A stretch of 64,000 nucleotides of DNA, from assembly GCF_021173675.1 (NCBI RefSeq), contig NZ_JAIHON010000016.1:62417-126416 (forward strand), given 5' to 3'. The notes beneath the pieces were generated by a model. It saw only the letters and a program-made list of their open reading frames with translations. It had not been told where the DNA came from and ran no database searches. Position numbers and translations under genes: made by a program. Each line of letters opens with the position of its first letter. The first letter of the stretch is position 1. The stretch comes from Streptomyces lincolnensis. GTDB taxonomy: Bacteria > Actinomycetota > Actinomycetes > Streptomycetales > Streptomycetaceae. Below, piece by piece: positions 51,029 to 58,929 of this stretch.

Positions 51029-51216
51029 GATCATGTCCCCCTAGGTCGTTCGTGCCGCCATGCTACGGCCTCGCCCACCGCACGTCGGAGGCCGGTCCCC
51101 GCAAAAAACGCGGCGGCCCCTCCCCCGCACTCGTCCTACGATGGGCCCGCATCGATCAGCCGATCACCGCGCCGCACCCCATCCGGTGCCCGGCGCCCTG
51201 CCCCGGGGAGGCCCCC

Positions 51217-52284
51217 ATGACCGACCACCTCGACGTGCTCGTCGACCCCGCACCACGCGATCTGCACGCCTTCATCGCGTCGCTGCCCAAGGCCGAACTG
51301 CACGTGCACCACGTGGGATCCGCCTCCCCGCGCATCGTCTCCGAACTGGCCGCCCGGCACCCCGACACCAAGGTGCCCACCGACCCCGAGGCCCTGGTCG
51401 ACTTCTTCACCTTCACGGACTTCGCCCGCTTCATCGACGTCTACCTGTCCGTCGTCGACCTGATCCGCACTCCGGAGGACGTCCGGCTGCTGACGTACGA
51501 GGTGGCCCGGGACCTGGCCCGGCAGCAGGTGCGCTACGCCGAGCTGACCATCACACCGTTCTCCTCGACCCGCCGCGGGATCGACGAGCGGGCGTTCATG
51601 GACGCGATCGAGGACGCCCGCAAGGCGGCCGAGGCCGAGTTCGGGACCGTGCTGCGCTGGTGCTTCGACATCCCCGGCGAGGCGGGCCTGGAGTCGGCCG
51701 AGGAAACGGTCCGGCTCGCCACCGACGACCGGCTGCGCCCGGAGGGGCTGGTCTCCTTCGGTCTCGGCGGGCCCGAGATCGGCGTGCCCCGGCCGCAGTT
51801 CAAGCCGTACTTCGACCGGGCCATCGCCGCGGGCCTGCACTCCGTGCCGCACGCCGGTGAGACCACCGGGCCGCAGACGGTGTGGGACGCGCTGACCCAC
51901 CTGCGGGCCGAGCGCATCGGCCACGGCACCAGCTCCGCGCAGGACGACAGGCTCCTCGCCCATCTCGCCGAGCACCGGATCCCGTTGGAGGTGTGCCCGA
52001 CCTCGAACATCGCCACCCGCGCGGTGCGCACCCTGGACGAGCACCCGATCAAGGAGTTCGTGAAGGCCGGGGTGCTGGTCACCATCAACTCCGACGACCC
52101 GCCGATGTTCGGCACCGACCTCGACAACGAGTACGCGGTGGCCGCCCGGCTCCTGGATCTCGACGAGCGGGGGGTGGCCGAGCTGGCGAAGAACGCGGTC
52201 GACGCCTCCTTCCTCGACGAGGCGGGCAAGTCGCGGATCCGGGACGAGATCGACACCTACACCTCGGCCTGGCTCGCCCCCTGA
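51217..52284 (+). CDS. Adenosine deaminase-like amidohydrolase, possibly aminofutalosine deaminase
   Basis: 355-residue metal-dependent deaminase of the adenosine deaminase fold. Metal ligands are His29 and His31 in ELHVHHVG, His212 in HAGET with catalytic Glu215, His236 in ERIGHGT, and Asp293/294 in NSDDPPMF. Classical adenosine deaminases read HLDG after the HxH; here it is HHVGSASP. A Streptomyces homologue in a similar chromosomal context is, to my knowledge, an aminodeoxyfutalosine deaminase of the menaquinone (futalosine) pathway, so this is a real alternative to adenosine. ATG 51217 with GGGGAGG upstream. Confidence 0.85.
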   Translation: MTDHLDVLVDPAPRDLHAFIASLPKAELHVHHVGSASPRIVSELAARHPDTKVPTDPEALVDFFTFTDFARFIDVYLSVVDLIRTPEDVRLLTYEVARDLARQQVRYAELTITPFSSTRRGIDERAFMDAIEDARKAAEAEFGTVLRWCFDIPGEAGLESAEETVRLATDDRLRPEGLVSFGLGGPEIGVPRPQFKPYFDRAIAAGLHSVPHAGETTGPQTVWDALTHLRAERIGHGTSSAQDDRLLAHLAEHRIPLEVCPTSNIATRAVRTLDEHPIKEFVKAGVLVTINSDDPPMFGTDLDNEYAVAARLLDLDERGVAELAKNAVDASFLDEAGKSRIRDEIDTYTSAWLAP

Positions 52285-52331
52285 CCGCCGTCACCTGACC
52301 ACCGTCACCCGGCCACCAGCACAATGGGCGC

Positions 52332-53081
52332 ATGCAGAAGCTGACCGCCGTGGCACACCGCGGCGACCCCTACCGCGTCCGTGAGAACACGATCGACTCG
52401 CTGCGTTCCGCGCTCGAACGGGGCGCGGACGCCGTCGAGATCGACGTACGGCTCACCCGGGACGGCGTGCCCGTCCTGCTGCACGACGACACGCTGAAGC
52501 GGTTGTGGGAGCACGACCGGCCGTTGCTGTCGCTGTCGTCGGACGAGGTGCGCGGGCTCACCGACGGCCGGGTGCCGACCCTGGCTCAGGCGCTGAAGGC
52601 GACGGACGGCGGCCGGGTGATGCTGGATCTGCCGGGTACGCCCGATGTGCGGGCGGCCCGGCGGGTGGTGGACGTGGTGCGTGAGTGCCGGGCGGAGGAC
52701 CGCGTGTACTACTGCGCGGGCGCCCCGGCGATGCTCGCCGTGCGCGCGGCGGACGCGGCCGCCGAGATCGCCCTGACCTGGACCACCCTGGCCCCGCCCC
52801 GGCCCGCCCTGCTGGAGGCGGTCCGCCCGCGCTGGCTCAACTACCGCTTCTCCCTGGTCGACCACGCCCTCGCCGAGCGCGTCCACACCGACGGCTACCT
52901 CCTGTCCGTCTGGACCCCCGACACCCGCCGCTCCATGCGCCGCCTCATCGGCATGGGCGTCGACTCGATCACCACGAACCGCATCGACACCCTGTGCGTC
53001 CTGCGCGACGGAGCCGGAACGCCCGCTACACGCGGGACCGTTGAGGAACCGTCGCCGGATCGGCCGGGGTCGAGCGGGTGA
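52332..53081 (+). CDS. Glycerophosphodiester phosphodiesterase
   Basis: 249-residue GDPD TIM-barrel enzyme that hydrolyses glycerophosphodiesters to glycerol 3-phosphate and an alcohol. Motifs: AHRGDPYRVRENT (catalytic His and Glu/Asn), VEIDVRLTRDGVPVLLHDD (metal Glu/Asp and second catalytic His), and the C-terminal VWTPDTRRSMRRL...GVDSITTNR. No signal peptide, so cytoplasmic. ATG 52332 follows the deaminase by 47 bases, same direction. The last 56 bases overlap the tail of the convergent sigma factor gene. Confidence 0.9.
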   Translation: MQKLTAVAHRGDPYRVRENTIDSLRSALERGADAVEIDVRLTRDGVPVLLHDDTLKRLWEHDRPLLSLSSDEVRGLTDGRVPTLAQALKATDGGRVMLDLPGTPDVRAARRVVDVVRECRAEDRVYYCAGAPAMLAVRAADAAAEIALTWTTLAPPRPALLEAVRPRWLNYRFSLVDHALAERVHTDGYLLSVWTPDTRRSMRRLIGMGVDSITTNRIDTLCVLRDGAGTPATRGTVEEPSPDRPGSSG

Positions 53082-54699
53082 CGTACTGCGGGACGGGGGT
53101 GTCGTCCTCGCCGGTGTCGCGGACGAGGCCGTAGCGCTTCGCGCCCTCGGGGGGTCCGGTCTCGATGTCCTTCTCCACGCTGTCCCAGGTCGTCGGGAAG
53201 ACGCTCAGCCCGTAGTCGGCGCCGCGCTCGTTCACGGTGAGGGTGACCGCGCCGTCGAGGTAGAAGTACTCGTTCTGCCACATCTGCTGGGTGCCGGGCG
53301 GCGGGACGGCGTAGCCGACGGTCGCGTTGCCCATGCCGGTGGCGGAGGGGTCGGTGGAGCTGACGGGGTCGTCCATCCGGCGGCCGCCGCCCGAGGCCAC
53401 GTGGAAGAGCCTGCCGTCCAGGCCGGTCCAGGTCGGCATCACCAGGGAGCCTGCACGGTACTGCGGTGATATCTGCCAGCGGACGAGGACATAGCCCCGG
53501 CCGGTGAACGTGACACTGTCCCCGCGGTGGTTCATCACGGCGTGCGCGCCGCCCGTGCTGGTGATGCCGGTCTCGGGCCGGTGCGGCAGGGGCCCGGGCT
53601 TCGCGTTGGGATCGGGCGCCCGGTCGACGGCATCGACGACCGTGCCGTAGAGGTCGGCCTTCTTCGTCGGGGTCGCCGACGGGGAGGGCGAGGGCGTCGG
53701 GGCGGGGTCCGGTGGCGGGACGGGGGCGGCCGTCGTCGCCGTGGGGGTGACGGTGATGCGCGGGGGCGGGGCGTCCGGGGGCCGGGTGACGACGTAGGCG
53801 CCGCCCGCGACGAGGGTGGCGCCCGCGGTCATGGCGACGGCCGGCTTGGTGAGCGCGCTCAGCACCTTGGCGGACCAGCCGACGGAGGTGCCCACGGCGG
53901 TGGCGGCCGCAGCGGTCTTGCCGCCGAGGGCCAGCGAGAGCGTGAGGCCCACCGGGATCGGCACGAGGGCGATCCCGACGAGCAGGCGCTCCGCCGGTAC
54001 GACGGTCTCGCGGGTGTCGCCGCAGTAGCCGCAGCCGCGGATGTGCCGGGCCAGCCGCTTGCGCCAGACCGAGTCGGGACGGCCGTCCCAGCGTCCGGTC
54101 AGCTCGCGCAGGTCGGGGCAGGCGCCGTCCAGGGCGCGCACGATGCCGCGGGAGGTCTCCAGGCGTTCCTTCATCCGCTGCACGCGGACGGCGGCGTGCT
54201 GCCGGCTGATGCCGACGGCCGCCGCGAGCTCGCGGCGGGTGAGTTCGCCGGCGACCTCCAGCCACCACAGGGACAGCAGCTGCCGGTCCTCCTCGTCGAG
54301 CCAGCGCACCGCCTCCGCGACCTCGCGCCGCTGCCCCTCCAGTTGGAGTCTGAGGACGGTCAGCTCGGCGAAGTCGGCGGCACCGGAGGGCTCCGGGTCG
54401 GCCGACGGGGCGGGGGTGCGGCGGCGGGCCCGGTCCCGGATCTGGCGCATGGCGATCGCCACCAGCCAGGACCGGAAGCTGTCCGGGTCGCGCAGGGAGC
54501 CGAGGTTGTCGACGGCCCGGAGCATGGTCTCCTGGACGACGTCGTCGACGTCGGCGTGACCGTTCAGGGCGCGGCCGACGATGTTGTAGACCAGCGGCAA
54601 CCAGCCCGCGACCAGCTCGTCCAGCGCACGCCGGTCGCCGGCCTGTGCGGCCGCGATGGTGTCGCGCCAGCTCCGGCCGGCCTCGGCGTACGTCCTCAT
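53026..54699 (-). CDS. ECF sigma factor fused to zinc-finger, membrane and extracellular domains
   Basis: 557 residues. Sigma-70 region 2 (about 28-95; DVDDVVQETMLRAVDN, SFRSWLVAIA) and region 4 (about 130-185; LLSLWWLEVAGELTRRELAAAVGISRQHAAVRV) are followed by an anti-sigma-like HxxxCxxC finger (His219, Cys223, Cys226). Two hydrophobic segments (about 239-258 and 285-304), a Pro/Thr-rich linker and an extracellular C-terminal domain of about 200 residues come next. Sigma and sensor are therefore one polypeptide; release would need proteolysis or a conformational change. ATG 54697-54699. No separate anti-sigma gene adjoins it. Confidence 0.85.
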   Translation of the reverse strand: MRTYAEAGRSWRDTIAAAQAGDRRALDELVAGWLPLVYNIVGRALNGHADVDDVVQETMLRAVDNLGSLRDPDSFRSWLVAIAMRQIRDRARRRTPAPSADPEPSGAADFAELTVLRLQLEGQRREVAEAVRWLDEEDRQLLSLWWLEVAGELTRRELAAAVGISRQHAAVRVQRMKERLETSRGIVRALDGACPDLRELTGRWDGRPDSVWRKRLARHIRGCGYCGDTRETVVPAERLLVGIALVPIPVGLTLSLALGGKTAAAATAVGTSVGWSAKVLSALTKPAVAMTAGATLVAGGAYVVTRPPDAPPPRITVTPTATTAAPVPPPDPAPTPSPSPSATPTKKADLYGTVVDAVDRAPDPNAKPGPLPHRPETGITSTGGAHAVMNHRGDSVTFTGRGYVLVRWQISPQYRAGSLVMPTWTGLDGRLFHVASGGGRRMDDPVSSTDPSATGMGNATVGYAVPPPGTQQMWQNEYFYLDGAVTLTVNERGADYGLSVFPTTWDSVEKDIETGPPEGAKRYGLVRDTGEDDTPVPQYVTRSTPADPATVPQRSRV

Positions 54700-54745
54700 G
54701 GCCGCACCCTCTCAGCCGGGGCCCCGCTGTTGGCAATGTCGGAGA

Positions 54746-54768
54746 TCACACCTGCGGAGACGGTGTGA
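54746..54768. promoter_or_regulatory. Inverted repeat upstream of the fused ECF sigma gene
   Basis: TCACACC (54746-54752) and GGTGTGA (54762-54768), 9-base spacer, about 50 bases upstream of the sigma start in the divergent gap to the serine hydrolase. Operator-like. Confidence 0.35.
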
Positions 54769-54969
54769 AGGGCCCGGGGATAACAGTTTTTCGCGGGCCG
54801 GGGCCGCCCCTAGGGGGCTTCCCCTGACAACACCCTTGCCCGCTACGGACGTTGCTCGGGGACGCACCAGGGGCGGTGCCCTTCTCAGTGAGGATCCGCG
54901 GAGTCCCGTACGGCCGAAGAATGATCACGAACGCCTTCACCGACTTCCGTCGACCCCTGGAGCCGCCGC

Positions 54970-56130
54970 GTGCCCACCCGCCGACACACGACCGTCCTCG
55001 CCGCCTCCCTCGTCCTCGCCCTGGGCGCGGGCCCGCTGGCCGCCCCGGCCTTCGCCTCGGCGGCACCGGCCTCCGCCTCCCCCCACGCCACGACGAGCGG
55101 TCCGGACACGGCGGCCCTGGCGGCGGCCCTGAAGAACCTCCCGGACAAGGACGCCACCTACGCCCTGGTCCGGGTCGGCGGCACGGACGGCCGATGGCGC
55201 GGCAGCGCGGGCGTGCACGACCTGGCGAGCGGCCGTGCGTCGGATCCGGACGCCCGCTTCCGCGCCGGTTCGACGACGAAGGTGGTGACGGCGGCCGTCG
55301 TCCTCCAGCTCGCGGCGGAGGGCAGGGTGAACCTGAACGCGCCCGTCCAGCGCTATCTCCCGGGCCTGCTCCCCCGCGCGTTCGAGCCGATCACCGTACG
55401 GCAGCTGCTGAACCACACCAGCGGCATCCAGCCCGGCGCCGGCCTCGGGGACACCTTCGAGGAGGTGTACGCGCACCGCTTCGACACCCTGACGCCCCAG
55501 GAGGTCGTGGCGACGGCGGTGGCGAAGGGCCCGGAGTTCCGCCCGGGGCGGAAGCAGCACTACCTGAACATCAACTACACGGTCCTCGGCATGCTGATCG
55601 AGAGGGTCACCGGGCACACGTACGCCGCGGAGGCCACCGACCGGATCCTGCGCCCGGCCGGGATGCGGGACACGTACTTCCCCGGCACCGACCCCGCGAT
55701 CCGGGGCCCGCACAACCGCGGCTACCAGGCCGTGGAGCGGGCCGACGGCTCGACCGGCTTCCTGGACGTCACCGAGTGGAACCAGGCGGACCGCTGGGCG
55801 GCCGGGGACATGATCTCCACCACCGCCGACCTGGAGCGGCTGGTGGGCCACCTGTTCCGCGGCGACCTGGTCCCCCGGCCGCAGTTGAAGGAGATGTTCA
55901 CCGTCCCCTCGCGGATCGAGGGCGCCACCATGAGCGCCGGGCTGCAGCGCTTCGAGTTCGAGGGCCGCGTCTACTGGCTCAAGTCGGGCGCCCGGTACGG
56001 CTACGGCACGGTCGTCGCCGCGACCCGCGATCTCTCCCGCACCCTGGTCGTCTCCGTCGGCGCGACGGACGCGAAGAGCGAGGGCATGAACCCGGTCACC
56101 GAGCGGATAGCGCGGGCTGCCCTGAAGTAG
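54970..56130 (+). CDS. Secreted serine hydrolase, beta-lactamase/DD-peptidase class C fold
   Basis: 386 residues. Sec signal peptide about 1-32 (TTVLAASLVLALGAGPLAAPAFASA), then the penicillin-binding-protein-like fold with nucleophile Ser101 in STTK (SxxK), YLNINY at the YxN position, and KSGARYGYG at the third (KTG/HxG) position. Related to D-alanyl-D-alanine carboxypeptidases and class C esterases; the exact substrate is unclear. GTG 54970 with GGAG eight bases upstream. Its stop TAG lies in the first of four 12-base repeats (56119-56166), and the 3' end overlaps the convergent membrane gene by 35 bases. Confidence 0.86.
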   Translation: MPTRRHTTVLAASLVLALGAGPLAAPAFASAAPASASPHATTSGPDTAALAAALKNLPDKDATYALVRVGGTDGRWRGSAGVHDLASGRASDPDARFRAGSTTKVVTAAVVLQLAAEGRVNLNAPVQRYLPGLLPRAFEPITVRQLLNHTSGIQPGAGLGDTFEEVYAHRFDTLTPQEVVATAVAKGPEFRPGRKQHYLNINYTVLGMLIERVTGHTYAAEATDRILRPAGMRDTYFPGTDPAIRGPHNRGYQAVERADGSTGFLDVTEWNQADRWAAGDMISTTADLERLVGHLFRGDLVPRPQLKEMFTVPSRIEGATMSAGLQRFEFEGRVYWLKSGARYGYGTVVAATRDLSRTLVVSVGATDAKSEGMNPVTERIARAALK

Positions 56131-56665
56131 GCCCGGAAGCAGGCCCTGAAGCAGTCCCCGAAATAATGGCCTCCAGGCGCTTGATCCGCTGCCGGACCAC
56201 ATACAGCGGGATCACCCCGAACACGCCGAACGACATGTCGATCACGGTCCACCAGAAGGGGATCCCGCGGATCGGTCCGCAGATCAGCGCGAGCGGGATG
56301 ATCCCGGCGCAGGCGATCATCCCGAACTCGATCACCCAGATGTTGCGGACCGGATCGCGGTAGGGACCGTAGAAGGCCACGGCGATGACGAGGTGGGCGA
56401 AGGCCAGCCAGTCCGTGCCGTAGAGCACGAAGGGGTACTCGGCGTCGACCGTGTCGAGGCCCTCGCGGACGCGTGTTATCCACTCCATGAGCGCGGGCAG
56501 GTGCTCGGGCACGGACAGGGCCCTCAACAGGTCCTCGGTCCAGCGCAGTTCGTGCACCAGGGGGAAGGCCGTGGCGCCGCTCAGCACCAGGCAGACGACG
56601 AACACGGCCAACCACGCGCGGATGCCCCGGAGCAGGGCGGCTCTGTCGCTCACTCTGTCGCTCAT
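56096..56665 (-). CDS. Integral membrane protein, unknown function
   Basis: 189 residues with four predicted membrane segments: AWLAVFVVCLVLSGATAFP, LAFAHLVIAVAFYG, VIEFGMIACAGIIPLALICG and WTVIDMSFGVFGVIPLYVV. The C-terminal tail contains a small repeat (SGTASGPASGPTSGQ) encoded by the 12-base repeats shared with the convergent serine hydrolase gene. The ATG is at 56663-56665. I do not recognise a characterised family; single-gene unit. Confidence 0.7.
   Translation of the reverse strand: MSDRVSDRAALLRGIRAWLAVFVVCLVLSGATAFPLVHELRWTEDLLRALSVPEHLPALMEWITRVREGLDTVDAEYPFVLYGTDWLAFAHLVIAVAFYGPYRDPVRNIWVIEFGMIACAGIIPLALICGPIRGIPFWWTVIDMSFGVFGVIPLYVVRQRIKRLEAIISGTASGPASGPTSGQPALSAR
56119..56166. 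repeat. Four imperfect 12-base tandem repeats at two convergent gene ends
   Basis: Units: GCCCTGAAGTAG, GCCCGGAAGCAG, GCCCTGAAGCAG, TCCCCGAAATAA. The first holds the stop of the plus-strand serine hydrolase; all lie inside the 3' end of the minus-strand membrane gene, where they encode a SGP-type repeat. Confidence 0.8.
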
Positions 56666-56703
56666 GGCGGCAGCGTACGCCCATGGTTGAACATGTTCAA
56701 AAA

Positions 56704-57219
56704 CTAGGGTTCAGTGGTCGGCGAGCGTGAGGGCGAGGCGGTCGGAACGGCCGACGGCGCGTCCGCGGGCTCGTCGGTGGGCTCGCCGGTGGGCGTGGCG
56801 GTGGGCGTCGGCACGGTGGTCGGCCGCCCCTCGCCGGGACCGAGGCCGGGGCCGAGACTGGGACTGGGCGCGACCGGCGTGGGAGTGGGCGCAGGAGTCG
56901 TCGTAGGACCGGTCGTGGGCGTGGTCGGCGCGGTGGGCCGGTCCGAGGGGCCGCTGCTCGCCGGCGGGGCGAGCGGGACCGTCGGCCTCGCGGGCGCGTC
57001 CGGCGAGGCCAGGCGCAGCGGCAGCGCGACGAGGGCGGCGACCGCGCACGCCCCGCCCACCCCGACCGCCGCGCGCACGAGCCGGCGCCGGGCGGCACGG
57101 CGGCGGATCGCCTCGTAACGGCCCGCAGGCGGGCCCAGATAGTCGGTGGAGGGCCGCAGGATGACGGCGAGGGGGTCGTCGGGCTCGAACTCCGGGCTCT
57201 CGTCAGAGTGTGTGATCAA
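56704..57219 (-). CDS. Single-pass membrane protein, candidate anti-sigma factor
   Basis: 171 residues: a cytoplasmic part of about 45 residues, one membrane segment (about 48-66, VRAAVGVGGACAVAALVALPL), then a long extracellular Pro/Thr/Ser-rich tail. It lacks the HxxxCxxC zinc finger of most anti-sigma factors. I prefer the TTG at 57217-57219 because GGGGAGA lies five bases upstream; an ATG at 57252 is the alternative. It overlaps the 3' end of the ECF sigma gene, the usual arrangement of a sigma/anti-sigma pair, which is the main reason for the suggestion. Confidence 0.6.
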   Translation of the reverse strand: MITHSDESPEFEPDDPLAVILRPSTDYLGPPAGRYEAIRRRAARRRLVRAAVGVGGACAVAALVALPLRLASPDAPARPTVPLAPPASSGPSDRPTAPTTPTTGPTTTPAPTPTPVAPSPSLGPGLGPGEGRPTTVPTPTATPTGEPTDEPADAPSAVPTASPSRSPTTEP

Positions 57220-57697
57220 GGCTTCTCCCCAGATGGGCGCGGAGCAGTTCACGGGCCGCGTGCAGATCGGCCTTGACGGTTCCTTCCTTGCGACCGGTCA
57301 GCGCGGACACCTCCCGGATCGGCATGTCAGCGTAGTAGTGCAGCAGGATCGGGACCCGCAGCCGTTCCGGCAGCGACTGCACGAGCAACCGCACCGAGGG
57401 ATCGGCCGGTTCGGCGTGCGGCCGGACGGCGGCCTCGACGGTGACCCGCTGCACGGCTCGTCGTTCGCGCTCCAGCTTGCGCCAGTGGTCGCGGACGAGG
57501 TTGGCCGCGGTGACGTAGAGGAAGCCCCGGGGTTCCGTCACGGCGGTCCAGCGGCCCCAGAGCCGGGTGAAGGCCTCCGAGGCGATCTCGTGGGCCGTCT
57601 CGTCGTCGTCCACCAGCCGGCGGCACCAGCCGGCGAGGCGCGGATAGAGGGCGGCGAACAGCTCCGACGCCGCCGCCCTCTCACGGGACCGCTTCAC
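57203..57697 (-). CDS. ECF RNA polymerase sigma factor
   Basis: 164-residue ECF sigma factor. Region 2 is about 10-75 (AALYPRLAGWCRRLVDDDETAHEIASEAFTRLWGRW, FLYVTAANLVRDHWRK) and region 4 about 105-155 (LPERLRVPILLHYYADMPIREVSALTGRKEGTVKADLHAARELL). Its ATG overlaps the sortase stop (ATGA) and its end overlaps the membrane-protein gene, so all are one operon. An ECF-type promoter sequence upstream of the operon (58859-58882) suggests autoregulation. Confidence 0.9.
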   Translation of the reverse strand: MKRSRERAAASELFAALYPRLAGWCRRLVDDDETAHEIASEAFTRLWGRWTAVTEPRGFLYVTAANLVRDHWRKLERERRAVQRVTVEAAVRPHAEPADPSVRLLVQSLPERLRVPILLHYYADMPIREVSALTGRKEGTVKADLHAARELLRAHLGRSLDHTL

Positions 57698-58401
57698 CGT
57701 TCTCCCGCGGAGTTCGTCGCCGAGGTCGCCACGGCGAAGACGATCACGTTGTCGCGGTAGCCGTCCTCGTCGAGGGGCCCGCCGCAGGTGATGAGACGCA
57801 ACTCCGGCCGGTTCACGTTCCCGTAGACGTCCTCGGCGGGAAAGTCCGCCTTGGCGACGGTCCGTACGTCGGTGACGGCGAACTCGGCCGTCGTCCCGTT
57901 CTCCAGGCGCGCCTCGATCCGCTCGCCCCGGCGCAGCCGGTCGAGGTGCCGGAACACCCCGTCCCCGTATTTACCGACGGTGACATGACCGAGGATCACC
58001 GACGGACCGGTCTGCCCGGGCGTCGGCGAGTGCTCGTACCAGCCGGCCCGGTCGTCCGCGGTGATCGGCGGGACCCGCACACTGCCGTCCGGGGCCAGCC
58101 CCAGCCGCATCACCGGGGTGTCGACCCCGATCGCCGGGATCCGCAGCCCGACGGGGACGGAACGCGCGCGCGGCGACTGGGCGGCGGCGCGCGAGTCCCC
58201 CGCCGACGGCGTGCCCGTGGGGTCTTCGGTCGTCGTACGCGTGCCCGTGGAGCCGTGGCCGGCGGCAGGTCCCCCCGAACCGCCGCCGCCACAGCCCACG
58301 AGCAGGGCGGCCGCCGCCACGACGGCGACGCACACCCCGCGGCGGCGCCGTCGGTCACCCGTACGGCACCGGCCCGCGGCACGCCTGGAGGGCGAGGTCA
58401 T
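57694..58401 (-). CDS. Class F sortase
   Basis: 235-residue sortase. An N-terminal basic stretch and membrane segment/signal (about 20-37) precede the sortase barrel with catalytic His139 in ILGHVTV, Cys206 in LITCGG and Arg216 in DEDGYRDNV, the class F arrangement seen in actinobacteria. Sortases cleave a C-terminal sorting signal and attach the protein to the cell wall. ATG 58399-58401 overlaps the stop of the upstream gene (ATGA), whose product has a sorting-signal-like tail and is the likely substrate. A Cys at 37 (LLVGCGGG) could alternatively be a lipobox. Confidence 0.88.
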   Translation of the reverse strand: MTSPSRRAAGRCRTGDRRRRRGVCVAVVAAAALLVGCGGGGSGGPAAGHGSTGTRTTTEDPTGTPSAGDSRAAAQSPRARSVPVGLRIPAIGVDTPVMRLGLAPDGSVRVPPITADDRAGWYEHSPTPGQTGPSVILGHVTVGKYGDGVFRHLDRLRRGERIEARLENGTTAEFAVTDVRTVAKADFPAEDVYGNVNRPELRLITCGGPLDEDGYRDNVIVFAVATSATNSAGER

Positions 58402-58790
58402 GCCCCGGTCGCCCTCCGACGCCGTACGACATAGAAGGCCGCGCCGCCCACCGCGCACGCCGCGGCGGCGCCCCCGCCGATCAACGCCCCGTTGTCCCCC
58501 GAGCCGTTCGCCTCGGACCCGGCACCGGTGTCGGGCGCGCCGCTGGGCACGACCGACACCTGGTCGCCCGGGGACGGCGCGAGGGTCGGCTCGGCGCTCG
58601 GCGGCTCGTCGGTCGGCGCCTCCGACGGCGCGGTGGTGGGCGACGGGACCGCGGACGGCTCCGCGGAGACGCTCGGGGTGGCGGTGGGGGCCGGGGTCGG
58701 CGTCGACGCCCCGTCGGCGAACGCGGGCCCCGTGGCCACCAGGACGGCGGTCCCCGCAAGTGCCAAGACGCTCAGCACGGTTCGGCGCAT
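58398..58790 (-). CDS. Secreted Pro/Thr/Ser-rich surface protein with sortase-like tail
   Basis: 130 residues. Signal peptide about 1-25 (VLSVLALAGTAVLVATGPAFA), an extended Pro/Thr/Ser/Glu-rich stalk (26-80), then APDTG (85-89), a membrane segment (about 101-122) and RRRR (123-126). This is the layout of a cell-wall sorting signal with a non-canonical pentapeptide in place of LPxTG. ATG 58788-58790 has AGAGGGAACG upstream. It is translationally coupled to the class F sortase gene, so it is the best substrate candidate. Confidence 0.75.
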   Translation of the reverse strand: MRRTVLSVLALAGTAVLVATGPAFADGASTPTPAPTATPSVSAEPSAVPSPTTAPSEAPTDEPPSAEPTLAPSPGDQVSVVPSGAPDTGAGSEANGSGDNGALIGGGAAAACAVGGAAFYVVRRRRATGA

Positions 58791-58858
58791 GAATCGTTCC
58801 CTCTCGTCGGTCCGCCCGCCCACCGGCTCGGCGGGCGGAATCACAGATCGACGGGAGA

Positions 58859-58882
58859 GACGAGGCGACCCCGGGGCGGGTT
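58859..58882 (-). promoter_or_regulatory. ECF-type promoter candidate of the sortase operon
   Basis: On the minus strand AACC (58882-58879) is followed after 16 bases by CGTC (58862-58859), the AAC/CGTC pattern typical of ECF sigma promoters. It lies about 70 bases before the first start codon. An inverted repeat CCGCCCGCC-N9-GGCGGGCGG sits between it and the start (about 58817-58843). Confidence 0.5.
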
Positions 58883-58929
58883 GTAAAGAGACGGCAAAGC
58901 CCGACGAACCCCGAAGAGCCCGTACCGAC

